A stretch of DNA of 64,000 nucleotides from Cristatella mucedo (GCA_009760855.2 WPIO01000001.1:13645001-13709000); one strand, 5' to 3'; shown: positions 12,101-27,100, counted from the stretch's first letter. The notes: a model not told the origin generated them from the letters alone. Translations and numbers: made by a program.

Positions 12101-15100
12101 CTGGGCTCAACCGTCCTCCAAAGAGATCCAGGGTCAACCGAAAGTTGGGTGGTCGAAGGCAGCAGCTGTACTGAGACTGACACTGAGAACAAAGGCTTTG
12201 GCCAAAGAATGTGCTCTCGTGTTGGCATGTTCACATTTCTGATAGTATTTCACAAGAACTTCCCGTCTGACAGTTTTCTATTTCTTGCTAGAGCTGTTCG
12301 CTCCCTGTTTTATGGAATTTTCTGGCACATGCTGAATGCCCAAGATGCCCAACCTAGCAGCAGCTCGTTTGATCCTTCGGGCTGCAATGCTTCTTTCACA
12401 AGTGCCCACATTTTCTTGGGCGTAAGTATCAGTCTGACCTGCCTAATCTCTCAGCATCCTCTAAGGCTGCATTTATCCTCTACCAGCACATTTTTTATGG
12501 GAATGGGAGGTTGAAGGGGCAGGGCCGGAGGCCGGTTACCAGCAGCAGCTTCTTCACTGGAGCCTAATGGCCATCTGATAATCAGGCCTCGGCAGTGTCC
12601 TTAGCTGTAAAGCCATCGTGTGTTGCCATCTCTGATGGGCACAGAATGACAAGCCCCCTCCCACAAATGCAGAATGGAGTGCTCCAGGCAGATGCCATGA
12701 GGCTCAGACAACCACTTACTCAGACAAGAAACCGCTGAAAAACTTTTATCAGACGGCAGCCAGCTTCCAGCTTGTAATTCAAAGCATACTTTAGATGACC
12801 AGCACGAATCTTAGGCACAGCTTATCCTACCCATCGCGTTCTCCTCCTCCTCCCTCAGCTCATCCACCTCAGACTAGCAAGCCTAGTGTACGGAGAGCAG
12901 AAGGCATGCCTGCAAATAGATGTGCCACACTCAGAGGGCTAAGGAGGCTGGCAGGGGCTAAGGAAAAGCTGTCATATCCTCCCCTTTTAAGGCTAGGAAT
13001 ACGGTGCCAGACCACTGCCTGGTTCTTAGCCCAGAAGGTAAGGTGTTGGCCCTTAAGGACCCAAGTAGTGGGTTTGAGTCCTGCAGTGGGCGATTCTTTA
13101 TCGCCTACTGCAAGCAGTGGTGATAGCTGTAAAGGCTCTTCTGCTGCTCTATAAATGAGGCTGCTAAATCAGCTAAGCTTATCCCTACCCTCGAAGCCCG
13201 GTAGCCACTCCCAGAGGGCCACCCGGTTTCGAAGGGGGTACCTTCGAACTTCACTTCGAGAGTACCCCTAGAAGCCTGCTGAGGGGCATGCCTCTAGCAC
13301 TCAGTTTTATAATGCTTTTCCGACAAAGACTGGCCACTTTTATTTCTGCTTTCATGTGAGGATTAAAACCCTGCGCTGCGGCTGGGCGCTTCCTTAAAAG
13401 CACTCGTTGTGTTACGAGTTGGCTTCTTGAGAGGCTGCACATGACTTTTTCAGAAGGGAAAAACATATTTTTAGAGCAGATAAAGAGGTAATTCTCTTAG
13501 ACAGGTTAAAAAGGCCAGGTAGGATTGGCTGCCTGGTAAGACTAGCTTCAGACTCCCCAAATGGGAGCACTAATATCTGCATTAGACAGAGGGGGGAGTA
13601 TGCAGGAGGGTCAGAAGGTTGACAAGCTTTCAGGCGAAGCATCGCCGGAGCATCGTCCAGGAATGGGGGCTATCCACCAATTCATTTTCGATAGTTGTAG
13701 GGGCATTTCAGGGAGGTGCGGACTTGATCTGCAGCTGCACGGTGCTTATCCAGGGTTTTAGACAGGGCTAAATAAGCTTGTCTGGAAGGATGCATTTTGT
13801 GTCACCAAAAGGATGCTCCTAATTTCTAACTAGAGTGCACTTGACTTGACTACTGTACTTGAGTGCGGATTTGGAAACCCTTGAAGGACGATGCACCGAC
13901 GATGCACCCGGATTCAAAGTCTCTTATCTAGAAGAGGCTACTCTTTATTTGGAGATAGGCCACAATACTTTAGTATGGGCTTCTGCCGAGGCCTGCCGGT
14001 CAACGCACCTTTGGCGTGCGCGGCTTCTGACAATCTCTAGCCGGTGGGCCAGCAGGCATGCTAGGTGAAGCTACAGGCATTCCACTCCGCTGAGCACTCC
14101 AGTTCCGAGGTGGCCTCTTAACGGATATAGTTCATTTGCAAAGTGAGAGCTAGAGCCCTTCGAAGGCCTTCGGCTTTAGGTTGAACAACGAATTTAGCTT
14201 TTGAATTTGGCTCTATATCCTGTTAACTCGGAGTGACCTACTGGTGCTGAGTGCAACGAGTCGCATAAGGATCCTAGTGTTGAGTGGCGTGGCTCGCGGT
14301 TAGTTGCTCTAGCCAGGCACAGCGCGGTTCGGCCGGATGAGCTGTATGTTTTCAATAAGCTGTGAATGTTCCTTAAGTGCTTGCAACTATGAGGGCTTCC
14401 TGCTGACGACTCGTTGCCCTCATAAAAATGCTATGGGAATACTGTGAGCGCCACCGGTCAATAATAGCACTTCTTTCCTTATGACTAAAACAAAGCTTTA
14501 TCTGTAAGACCTCTAGCATCTAGCCACCCGGTTGGCTGATTTATCTAAATTTCGTGCATTTGGTAATAGGGAAGGCATGCTCTCTGACTTGCTAAGCAAT
14601 CAGGACAGGAAAATAGGCTGTATGACGTCACACGTAAGCTTACTTCTGGTCACATCAGCTCAATGTCGAAGTTTAGCCTGGTGTTGCTCAAAGAGTTCCT
14701 GCCCACAGGCCAATTTACCCGATTGCCAGCTATCTGCAGCCAGGTGTACAATAGACACCAGAAAAAGTTTGGCATCTGTTCTTCGAAGCAGCTGCAGACT
14801 GCAAGCGAGGCTGGCCAGCTCCCTGAGCGACTGGCCAGCTTCATTCTTCCCAGAGGCCTTCGCTGCCTCGCCAATGACCGCGGTCGCACCTTGCTCGAGT
14901 CCCTCGTCGGCCCCTGTGGCTACGATGCCGCTGCCTCCACCGCCGCCACCGGTGAGAAGCTCATCGAGGCAGCTCTCGGTAGCGCTCAGCTGGGCACTGT
15001 CTGCCGCTGCCAAAATAGTGGCGCTGCCGGCGCTGGACGCACTGCCACGTCGCCGCCGCTGCCGCAGCCATGCCGAGTCCAGCAGGGCTCCAAAAGAAAC

Positions 15101-18100
15101 GTCTGCCGGTTCAGCAGCTCCTTCTGCAAGATCGCTCGCCTCGGCCAGACGCGCTGCTGCTGCTGTCAGCTGAGCTGGGTGCTGTCTGCCACCTTCGTCG
15201 CTGCTGCCGTTGAGTGGAGCCGCCAGCAAAGCGGTCGGTTCAGAATCTGCAAGCAAAAAATATGGCAATGTACAGGATGCACCGGTGCCCGGCAGGCTGG
15301 ATTGGCCTGCACAGAATCGGGCGATCTTACTCGGTGGATGCCCAGTCCAACATTCGAAGCGTTTTGAAAGGAAGAAACGTCCTCCAAACACTCACTGGCT
15401 AATAGATGCCCAGAGATACCGCGAGCAGAAATCAAGGCATGGTCACATGATTAGCAGTTTGCAGTGTGTTTGTTTAAACACCCAGCAGCAAGATGCCACG
15501 CCAAGCAGCATCGTGTAGCTCACCAAACATTGCCTGGAATACAAAGAAGCTTTACATCCCGGGTCTGTCGCCTGATCAGTCTCTTCGGACAAAGGCTAGA
15601 GGTGTGTGCGTGTGTGCGTTCGTGTGTGTGTGTGTGTGTGCATTCGTGTGTGTGTATGTGTGTGTGTATGTGTGTGTGTATGTGTGTGTGTATGTGTGTG
15701 TGTATGTGCGTGTGTATGTGCGTGTGTATGTGTGTGTGTATGTGTGTGTGAGAGAGCATTCATCAACGCAGGCATATTACATAAATAAAGAGTGTGCAAA
15801 TATACAGTGATTTGAAATACAATGAGTTCATCCATAAAGTCGTGATTTAGTGTCGTTTTCTTATGCCCACAGAGTCAAAAATGAGAAAAATAAAGATATT
15901 TCTTGTAAGAAAAAATTAGTAGCTGCCTGAGTTCACGCCCATTTGTGGCGAGAATGGTGTAGCTGTAACGTCGAAGGTGGCTGCGTTTTGAGGCCAATAC
16001 TGTGGAAGTAGGGAATCCGAATCATCAGGCATGCACATATCGGCAAAGTCCTGCTAATTAATCAGTGCAAGGTCCAGTATCGTCTTAGAATAGTGGTCTC
16101 TACAAAATTCGGCAGCTAACATATTAGCAGGAACTTTACTAGCCTATTTGTTTGTTCATTGACTTCGCATATCCGAAATAAAGCACGAAAACCGATGGCA
16201 GCCGTGCCTCTAACTTATCCAATTGAGACAAAAATACTTACTGCAACCACAGTAATCCATATTAGGACTTCATTTCACAAAAGGTAGTGCAGGGAAACAC
16301 GAATGCAGATACAATAAGAATAATAACAATAGTAAGAATAATAGCATGACATGTTTATATGACCCTAAAAGAACAGTGTCTCTGTCTAAGCGCTTCATTT
16401 ATCCTGGAAAGAAAACATGTCAATTGGTTAGTGATAACGTGCACAATGTCAGCACATGTAAAAACAAGAAAAAATCCTAAGGACAGAGCAAATGCTGTTG
16501 AACAGTTTGATTAATAGTCTATTTTCAAACCTCGTCAAGTAAGAGGGCATCGCGATATCAGTCGGGAGCAAGTTCCAGGCTTTGGGAACATAGGAACTGA
16601 CGAGCAGGCACAGCTTAACGACGAAGCCGGACAACGAAGGTACATGGCACTGGTTCGCAGAAGGAGTGCCACGAAGGGAAAAAGCAACAAAGACAGGGAC
16701 GCTGGCCATCTGCCACCAGAAAAACCACAGACGAATGACAGCTGCCCCCCCCCCACACCGGTGGGAAGGCGGCCAGAGAAGTTGGTTGATCCAGAATGCC
16801 TGCACACCTTCCTGCTTGCAATGGGTAGCAGCAGCCGATCGGAAGCTACATCCCGCACGAGCAAAGGCATGCATCCGTGAATTCCCCCTCTCATATTGGT
16901 TCGGGATAAGGATCGAGTAGAAAGGAATCGCAGACAGTCACCCTGCACAACCAGGTGCAACAAAGACATGGAGCAGCCAGCAGGAGACAGTGTGGTAATG
17001 CTGAAAAATCACTAAGGTAATTGGTCTCGAATGGGGGCAAAAGTAAATTGGACAGTTCGCAAGCTGCTTTTTAATGGGTCTGGACAAGCTTGGCACACGA
17101 GGTAGAGCAGCTTCGTGCAGCACGAGCAGCTTCAGCGACCGAACCCAAGGTCGCGAGTGCAAGCCACATATTGCAAGGTCGCCAGTCCCATGATTGGCTG
17201 CTGCAGGCCGGGTATGGGTGCTGGACGTGTGCAAGCGCAGTCACGGCTTCACTGCCAGTGACAGACAATATGCATGCTCGTGATGCCATGTCCCGCAGGG
17301 CTGACGAGCAAGTAACGTAAGTAACGTAAGTAACAGGTGACGTAAGGACGACGATGCACTGCAAAGCGGTCATCCTGAGGCGCTCGGCTGGTGAGAAAGA
17401 CGCAAGGTGTGCAAGGAAGGCATGCAAGTGCACGCAGGCACGTGCATGAACGTCTGAACATACACGGCAGCAGCAGCAGCCGTTACCTGTGGCGAAAATA
17501 GAGAGAGTGGAAGAAACTGTCCGAGCGACAAGTATTGGCTATTGATCTGCAAAAGCAGATTAAAAAGCAGTTAGTAGCAAGTGCATGAGATAAGGTTGGG
17601 CTCCTGTAGCCTCCAGGGGGGGGTGCATCGGGCACCCATTGAAGCAAAGAAGCAATACCGGAAGCTTGCTGCACGAGCAAGCAAATGACATGTTGGTCAG
17701 ATCCCGTTGCCTTGGCTTGATAGCAGTATTTCTAATGCATTCGTGCACTACCGGATTTACACCAACCCCTCAGGTCTAAGAATCAGGAGACATTAGTGAG
17801 ACCCCCCTCAGGCTGCAAACATCTGGCTGCAGCCTCATTCGTCCAACAGGCAATGTACCTCATTCGTCCAACAGGCAATGTATAGAAACGTGAGCAGTGA
17901 TGGCACACTATGTGAGGCGGTTGCTTTCACGACCTCGGTTCCGAGGTCGTGGGTTCGATTCCTGCGGTGGGCGATCCTTTATCGCCACTGAAAGTGGTGG
18001 TGATAGCCGTAAAGGCTCTTCTGTCGCTATACAAAAAAAGGCTGTTTAATTAGCTAGGATTTGTTATTTTATTTAAGGCAATGACGACAGGCAGTTAGAG

Positions 18101-21100
18101 CCCTCTATCTGTAAAGTTACAAGCCAGCACGAGTCAGCAAGCACGCGTGAGCATGCAGGCATACTAAGTATACATGCACCAGCCTATAAGCACACCCTGC
18201 AAAAAAATGACGATTGGTCTGATTAATTCAAGAGAAATTAAACAGGAAAGACAAACTGAATAAGCAAAACCGGCCAAAATCAAAAGGGTTCTCGGCCTCA
18301 GACTAGTGATTTGTCCATACTTCCCCATAATAAAATCAAAACCGGAAAAATTGAAGCGCTTCTGCTTTAATGCATTTAATGCTGAAATTCCCCGTTGGCA
18401 GAGAGTGGCACAAAATCATAACGTGACCGCTCGAAGTACGACAGGCTCTGCACCGGCAGATGCATAGCCTAAATGTACCGTGATGCTGCCTCCCACTGCA
18501 CAGGCTAGATAGCCACCGCATATCATGGCAATAAAAAAAATCCTTGCTTGTTGTGATGTGGTACTTGAATCAAGTGAGCGCACTTGAATTCGCATGTTAC
18601 ACAGTTCTTCTGTAAGTGAACCAATGAATACCGGAAACAAACAAAAAGGACGATTTGGCTGGACCGGACAAGACTGGGCAGGAACTCTTTTGCCATGAAG
18701 CTTTCGTCCGGCTTCCATCATCACCAGCAATAACTTTGAATCATTTAAATCTCAGCTAAAAACGAATCTGTTCCGCTAAGCTTTCCCCGTGCCTCAGTAA
18801 ACTTGTCTCTTCTGTTCCGGTGTGCTTAGAGTGCTTACCTGCACATGATTCAGTGTATTTTCCTAACCAGCCGCCCTTAGTGTCTTGCATGCTTTTGCAT
18901 GGTAATTATTTGTCTTGAAATGAGCTGTAAAGAGACTGGATAAAGACTTTAGGTATTATACAAACGACGAATTGTTATCATTAGTTCATTAGGATCAAAT
19001 TTAAGAAAGATTAAATAAAATTGTCCGACCAAGCTTAGATGGTTGAGTGCCTCTCTCGAAACACATTACTTTCAATCATTGCCTACTGTGTCAACTAAAA
19101 AGTGGATCTGTATCATTTTGTTTTAGGAGTCTCTAGTGCAGTGTTTTATTTGTTTCTATGCAGAGTTTTTCATATAGGAAGACTGTAAGACGTGCACTCA
19201 GTGTAAGAGTGCCTTCCCAAATCTCCAGAAAAGAAGCATAGACATAGTATAGTAATAATAGTGATAATATTAGTAAAACATTTATGTAACACCCCAAGAG
19301 AACCGAATCTCTTTCCATGCACACTTTACTTATTACTGGTGTACCAGCAAAACTGTTACTTTAGGAGATATGAGCACCAGAAATCAACTCATGACCTTAG
19401 CTTCTGTTTAGCCGCACTGATTAGCTGCCTCACAACCATTTCCCACAGCTGAGATCTACGTGTATTTCGTCTTTCGCACGGTTATGCAGTGCGCTCCAGC
19501 TGCTGAATAACTGAAATTATTCCCGATAATCTTATGCATGTGCAATTTTCAGTCTCTCTAGGTCTGCTACTTGGTAATTTGCCAATAGAGAGTCAACCGC
19601 TGACCAAACTCCCTGCTTCAAGCTAAGAACTACTCACTCGTTCAAAATGTGTTAAGATTCAAAAGGTTATCTAATAAACAAAGTTTACGAGCCACACCGC
19701 ATATTAGTACTTCACACAGGATGCTCCCCACCTCACAACAACCAGCTGCAGACTGACCACACCAAACAAAGAAAATGCACATTCCATCGCCAGCTAAACA
19801 GAAGGTCATTCGAACGCCATGGAGGTTGGATAGGCAGTGATGCTCCAAGGAAGTGCCTACCCAAGTACCAGTGTGCTGATCCAGCCTTCCCTAGGGCAAA
19901 CCAAGCTTTTGCCAGCAATAAAAGCCACAGCCCACTTCGGGCAAAGGCACAAAGCTGCATAATAGCCTTCGTTTGGTAGTGCAGGCATCCTACTCCAACT
20001 GTGGTGGCTGTCATTGATTTGTCATTAACAATTCACTCAGGCTGATCCCCAAGTGGCCACACAAAAATGGCATGCCGACCAGCCACCGTGAGCCGGTGTT
20101 GAGAGCAACCAGTGCTTTGCAAGGCGGCCGGCTCACGGTGGCTCCATAATGGGTGGCACTCTAACAGGCGGTCCCGTGCGGATGGATCGCATCGATATCT
20201 TGCCGGCGCATCGATATCGGCGGCAACGACGAGCAGGAGCAGTTTAGACCAAATGAAAGGAAAGCGATCGACTGCACGCTGACTGTGAGCCCGCAACTGG
20301 GTTGACATCGAGGTAGCTCTGAAGCCGGAAACTTGCTGCTTCCCTCGCACGAGTGCGAGAGCGGGAGGCTGAGCGAGGAGCTCAGTTGCTATCAGAGCTC
20401 GAGTGGCCAGACAATATCCCAAGAGAGCGCCGCACCTCGTCCGAGCTGATAAGTCCTGTACTTGACGTGTGCAGGACTGTCGTCGGACGAACAGTCACCG
20501 TCCGGGCTGTCGTCAGAGTAGTCAGCTGGAAATGAAGAGCGCAAATGCAGCTACAGAGGCACCCTCGGTGTCGGTCGGCAGCACTTCCAAATACGTGCCA
20601 CAGTCTGAGTGAAACGAGTCTGAGTGAAAAGTCTCAACTTCAAGTGATGGACAAGGGCTAGTGACTTCAAGCTGTGGGCAAGGGTTTCGGTAGCAAGTAT
20701 GCAACAGCTGACCAGAGGGGGTAGGATAGGCAACGGCTCGCTATGCATGACAAACGGCAGCCATGCCAACGCTGTTATTGGCAGACAGGCCGTGATTGGT
20801 ACAATTACATTATAAATCAAGCAGACACTTTCGATAAGTCAACTATACCTTAGGGCAACGTGAACACTTCTTCAACGTTTAGATAGTTTTAGGCCTTAAT
20901 GACCTTAACCCCAGCCCAGACTTTGCCTTAATATTGAGGCAGCATCCAAAAAAAGCAAGAAGTTGCACAATGCTTATTTAAAGCTGTGCAGCATTATGCA
21001 CGTAGGCGTAAGTAGATTCGGAGCGAGTATACCCAAACCGTGTAGCTGCTACACTTCGGTTGTGCTCAGTCATGTGAGACTCAAGAAATATATCTACTCA

Positions 21101-24100
21101 TGCTCAAACCAAAAAGAGCAACAATCCGTGACCAGGAATTTGTCGGTGGGTGGACCTTCTCACTTGAATAGCCACCAATTTCCTCGAGCTTGACGATAAG
21201 ACCAAGCTAATAGTTATGGACAAGCTTAGTGTCACCCTCAAGTTCCAAGACCTCACCCTAAAGATTGGTTCGCCTAGCATTAGTCTCGTGACACCTGGAC
21301 ATACTTTTCCTAAACAATCTGTCATTAAATTAGCAGATTGTCTCCACTCTCAAGTCGGCCTACTTTCAGCTGAGGAATACTACCAAAATTAAGGCCTGCT
21401 TAGACAAGAGTGTAACAGCCAAACTAGTTCATGCAATTGTGACAGTGTATCTAGATTACTATCATTCCCTTTGTTCAGAGCTCCCGGCCTGTGCCCTTAA
21501 TCGTCTGTAACTAGTACACAACTCAGCACCTTGTCTGGTCTGTCATCAATGGCATAGCTGCCACATCACACCACATGTGTCTGAGCTTCACTGTCTACCT
21601 TGCCAAGCATCGAATCGACTCCAAGATCTGCTCTCTGGCTTACAGATCGCTTCTTTTGCTTGCACCAGCCTACCTGTCGGACCTCCTTGCTCCCCCGGTG
21701 TTCTCTCGCCCCACCCCTACTACTCGACTACCAGTCGCCTCACCGTCCCTCACACTAAACTGAAATCTCTTGGTCATCGGGCTTCCAGTTCATGTGCACC
21801 CACCTTAAGTCTGGAACTCACCTCCGGCTTCTGCCACTGCCTGTATGGACTTGGCCACATTTAAGTATAGGCTAATGTAAAATTACAGTAGAGTACAGAC
21901 TAGTTGATCAAACAGCCTCATTTATATAGCAGCAGAAGAGCCTTACAATCACCACCACTAGCAGTAAGCAATAGATTTGCCTACCAGAGGTCTAAAACCT
22001 GGTTTGTGAAGTTCTAGCACCTTACGATGAAGACAGATCTGTTCGGCTCAGCTTTCGCTGGGCCCCTGTGAACTTATCTTTATTATTCATTTTATTTATT
22101 TATTTATTTATTATTATTAGTGTGTTATTTATTAGGTTGTGTGTTTATACTGCTATCTACACATGGTTCTGAGCACGTAACTAAACAGGGGTTCTATGAT
22201 AATAATATAATTCATTTGTATAGCACCCTAAGAGAACTTAATCTTTATTCAGGCACTTCACATATGCCACAAGGCTCGAGCCCACGACCTCGGTCAGCAA
22301 ATACATTCACTTTGACCTTGGTTGGGGCAAGCACCTTAATTCACCACTGGACCAAACCAGTGCTGCATTAACCACCTGCCCTAAGTACCTTATTGTGTGC
22401 TTTAGCATTCATGTCTAACCATGATTATTATGTAGTTTTGCATCCGTGAATAAAACCTCGCTTGCCATTAATCCTTGGTTTTGCCTCTCTTGCAATTTGC
22501 TAAGCACCTGGATAGAGATTTGGCTACCAAAGGGTGCAATAGAAAGTACTTATTAGTACTTCTAATAACTTCTTGGCATCGACTGAATAACCAAGTGACA
22601 TCAGAATCATAATACTATCCAAGACCGGAAGCACTGGAGGCAAGTCATTCGACCGGCCAGCAAGTCAAGCTGACCCATCGTCACTGACCTGTGCAGCTCA
22701 TCACCAAGACCTTCGGGCTTATTTTCTTCCAATAAGCTTTTCAGTCTGTCTCAACGTGCAGTGCCATTCTTCGATATGAAATCATTATCAGGAAATTAAC
22801 AAAATTTCATACATACTCTTGGAGACTCGTAGAGATCAAGCTGGCAGTTAGTGAAGAGCCTCGAAGCCTGGTTCCTTAATGACTTCAGTTCGCTGGGACC
22901 CAAAAGAACGTTAGAACTTACAGTGGGTGCAAAACTCGGCATCAGAGTTGCCACATCATATCACTTCCCGCTGACCTGCACTGACTCTCAGTCAAGCAAC
23001 ACACTGACTTCATGGTTCCATCACTCACTTTTAAGTCCATTCATTCTTTGGCTCCAGCTGACCTATCAGATCTACTCCTCACCAGGCTAAGCATCGTGCC
23101 ACCCACTTTTTTCGGAATCTAATCATTTACCTATACCGCATACGAACCTCAAATTATTTGGAGACATGCTTAGTTGTATGCTCCCGAACCCCGGAACTCA
23201 CTTCCAACTTCCGTCATGACATCCCTGGTCTTGGCCACATTGAAAAAGAAACTGAAAACATATCTATTTATCACAGCATGTAGTGGATCCGTGTGATTCG
23301 TCCTTTGTGTGCCTTTGCGTGCTGACACTGTGCATGCTGCCACATATTAACATGCTGACTCTATGTTTGTAACCTCTAACCATGTTATGCTTGCTGTTCA
23401 TTGAGCATGCTACCACTAACCATTCGATCATGCTTCCTTTACAGGAAATGTTAAGTTCCTAGAAAGAGATTGAGTTCTCTGTAAGTGCTATAAAAATGTA
23501 TTATTATTATTATCATTATCATTATTAACGTTGACTTTCCTGGTATTAAGGCTAATAACGGGCTCTTTCACTCATATAAAAATCGCTCAATGCATGGGGT
23601 TTAGGGAGTAAAACAAGGAATTGAAAGGAGCCGCCGAAGCATGCTACGATCAAGTTTAATAATGATAATAATAGTAATAACGATACATCTGTTACAGCAC
23701 CCTCAGAGAAGTTAATCTCTTTCTAGGCACTTCTCATTTCCTTTCTTTTTCATGTCATGATCTCGATTCCTTTTTTGTCTAATGGTTTGCATTGGGACTG
23801 CAATTGGAAACAGTCAAGGTTCTCAGCCAGAATTTTTCATCGCGGTAAACAAATCAGAGCCTAAAGGCCAATCACAATTAGGGGCAAAGTCTCTCTAAAA
23901 GCTTATATTCCAATAAGCTTATGCAAAATCGATAAATTGGGCACAGAAGAATGTAAAAATAGGTGCCAGCAGCAATGTTCCTTGAATCTCTCTGACGTCA
24001 CAACGGAGCTATAATGCAAATTCTAGCAGTCCTAGCAAACTGTGGTTGAGCAATTAGGGAAGCATGCCGGCTAGACGGTAGACTTACCTCTCACTCGACT

Positions 24101-27100
24101 CCACGGCTGGCGAGGGCTTGTGGGACTGGGCAGCCTCCTGCTCTCCACGCCCGAATGCAGGCCGGTAGTCGAGCCCTCGGTGAGGCCAGGCGAGGCAGGG
24201 ACTGCAGAGAGTACTCTCTGTGGCTGATGAACACTCCCGACGGCTGCCGGCGCCATTGCTGCGCTGCTACCGTATCGCACCAGTGTGTCCCGACTGGAGC
24301 CGAGCAGGTGGATGCTAAGCAAGGACATGCTCCTCACTGGCATCTTATACGACGGCATACTCTTGAAGAACCATGCTCCCGACTTCTTCCACAGCTACAG
24401 AGTAGCAGCTCACTACATCACAATCCACGGGCAATGCAGCCAGTGGCAAGAGGTAACCAAACAGCCAGAGCAAGAAAACACGAGCAAGGTGGCGCTGCTG
24501 TAATTTCAAAATGCAGAGCCATTAGAGGCCATCTGCCGTGGGCCTGAACATAAAAAAAAGATCCAGTCGCATAACTTATCAAATCGCAAGACAGAAGAAA
24601 GTGGATCGTGCCATACGACAGCAAAAACACAACTCCAACTGATCTGATGTGCTTAGCAAACTACTAAATTCAAAATTTCTATTCAGCATACTCCCGTAAA
24701 TTGCGCATATTTTTGAAGCAAACACATTGTATTACGATATACATCACCACAGCAACAGCATAATGGCATGCATCATTAATCCCCTTGCATACCAATCGTG
24801 TGTGATACTTCTTTTTAAGGCTCAGTTTGTGCATGCAGAGCATCCCACAGTTAGTATGTTTATGGCTTCTGAATGGGTGCTCTGACACGGGCAAGCATAT
24901 ATACCAGCAGCACACAGGTGTGGCCAGATTCACTGCGTTGCAAATGAAGACAACCAAGCAGAAAGCATTCAGAGCCTACCTCTCGTTGCTCGCTGCACAT
25001 CTTGCATAGGTACACTTGCTGCTGTTGTTGCTGCTGCTGCAGCTGTCTCTTCTTGGCAGTGACCTCAGCGCTGCATTTTGAGCACACAGCCTAGCAAATA
25101 AATCACGATAGCATGCAGTGCCAAATGACTGCCATTACAAATACTGGATCACGTGGACATCAGGGAAATATATGCCCACCTGGCAGATGTCGAAGCAGCA
25201 TACCCTCCCCCAGAGTCATGCCACGCTGTGAAAGCTAACACCAATCGATGCTGTTGCAATGACCATACGTTGTGTTTAGTGAGCAACTAAATGACCTGAG
25301 AATAATTCAAAAGCAAAGATGCATTATTCTTACTACTTTAAAATATAAGAAAATGACTCGTGTTAATTCTGTGAGTCGAACTATGGGCCCTGCTCTTTTT
25401 TGTGTGTCGATACACCATGCTCAAAAGAACGTTATTCTGAGTTATGGAGCGATCTTAGTTTAAAACCTAGGCAACAATAAAAAAAAGGTGCCATCCTTCA
25501 TTTGTGATTTTAAAACAGACTATGCCATCTGGTTAAGCCACTTCTTAAGCATATGGACACGATCCGAGTTTGGAGAAAAGACTGAAGGCCGTTATTTGGG
25601 CAGAGTTTGGGGGTAATAAATAAATATAATTCCTTTGCATTGCCCCCTAAGAGAACTGAATCTCTATCGAGGCCCTTCACAAACGCAGCAGGACTCGAGC
25701 CCACGATCTCGGTTGTCAAGGGCGAACACCTTGACTTTGGTAGTCCAACACAAGCACCTTTACCTCGGGTCAAAACAAGGGAAGTAGGACATGTCAGGGT
25801 TGAAGGTGGGGAGGTAAGAGAGGTAAGTACCTGAGAGCAGTCCCGAAATCAGGTAACTCAAACTGACAGTCAGGTGTACTACTGGATGCAGCTCTGAAGC
25901 ACGAAACCATCACTGTCGAGCGATTTCCTAAGACTCGTTTTTTTGAATACCAGGAGAGGCCGGCATGAAATAATTGCCAGAAAATGGCTGTGTCCTTCGA
26001 AATCCACAAAAATAAGCATAGGCACACACAGCACCGATGCAGAGGTACGAAGCAAAGGCTAACGCCAGCACATAAAAGCTTAAGACCACATCTGAACATG
26101 GTCTGTGCAAACAACAAGGACCCCAATCCCCTGAAAATATAGGCCGTCCTGTGAGAACTGTACAAACCAGTGCGAACCGTTGGTGATAGCACCACAAACT
26201 GACATTTCATTTGGAATCTTTAAGCATAAGCACTAAGAGCAAACAGCAAGGAGTGCTAACAAAGCTGTGGCTCGTGATCAGATAATCGTGATCAGCATGT
26301 AACAAGTGCTCAGCCAGCTGCTGGTAAGCTACATACCATTGCTAAAATTCGGACTTGTTTAGACTGGGATACCACAGCTAAATTGGTCCATGCATTTGTA
26401 ACATCTCGTCTTGACTTGAGTAACTCACTGCTTGCTGGTCTACTGACCTGTGCAATAAGGTGCTTACAGCTGGCGCAAAACTCTGCAGCTAGGCTTGTCT
26501 GTCGTGAGTGTAGCAGCTGCCACATCACATCCCTTCTCACTGACCTGCACTGACTCCAGTCGAGCAACTCCGACTTCAAGGTTCCATCACTCACTTTTAA
26601 GTCCATTCATTCTTTGGCTCCAGCCGACCTATCAGATTTACTCCCACACCAGACTAAGCACTGTACCACCAGCTTTTCGGAATCTAATCATTACCTATAC
26701 CTCGCACGAACTTCAAATCCTTTGGAGACCGTGCCTTTAGTTCGTATGCTCCTAAAGCCTGGAAGTTACTCCCGACTTTCGTCACGACATATCCTGACTT
26801 GACCACATTTAAAAAGAAACTAAAAACATATCTATTTATCACAGCATTTAGTGAGTCCCTCTGATTCGTCCTGTGTGCGCTCATGCGTGCTGACAATGTG
26901 GATGCTGCCACTAACCATACTTTCATGCTGACCGTGTGCATGCCACCCCTGACCGTGTGCATGCCACCTCTGACCATGTTATTCTTGTTGTTTCTTAAGT
27001 ATACTACCACTAACCATTCGATCGTGCTTCCTTTGCATCAAATGTAAAGTGCCTAGAAAGAGATTGGGTTATCTGGGGTGCTATATCAAATGCATTACTA

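Noticed and set aside
11918-12514. 198-codon plus-strand open frame
   Set aside because: Inside a rabphilin intron, antisense, no domain, and composition like the surrounding intron.
17930-17965. tRNA gene suggested by a near-perfect B box
   Set aside because: No cloverleaf or acceptor stem pairing; it is the head of a SINE. The same reasoning applies at 13015-13085 and 47010-47045.
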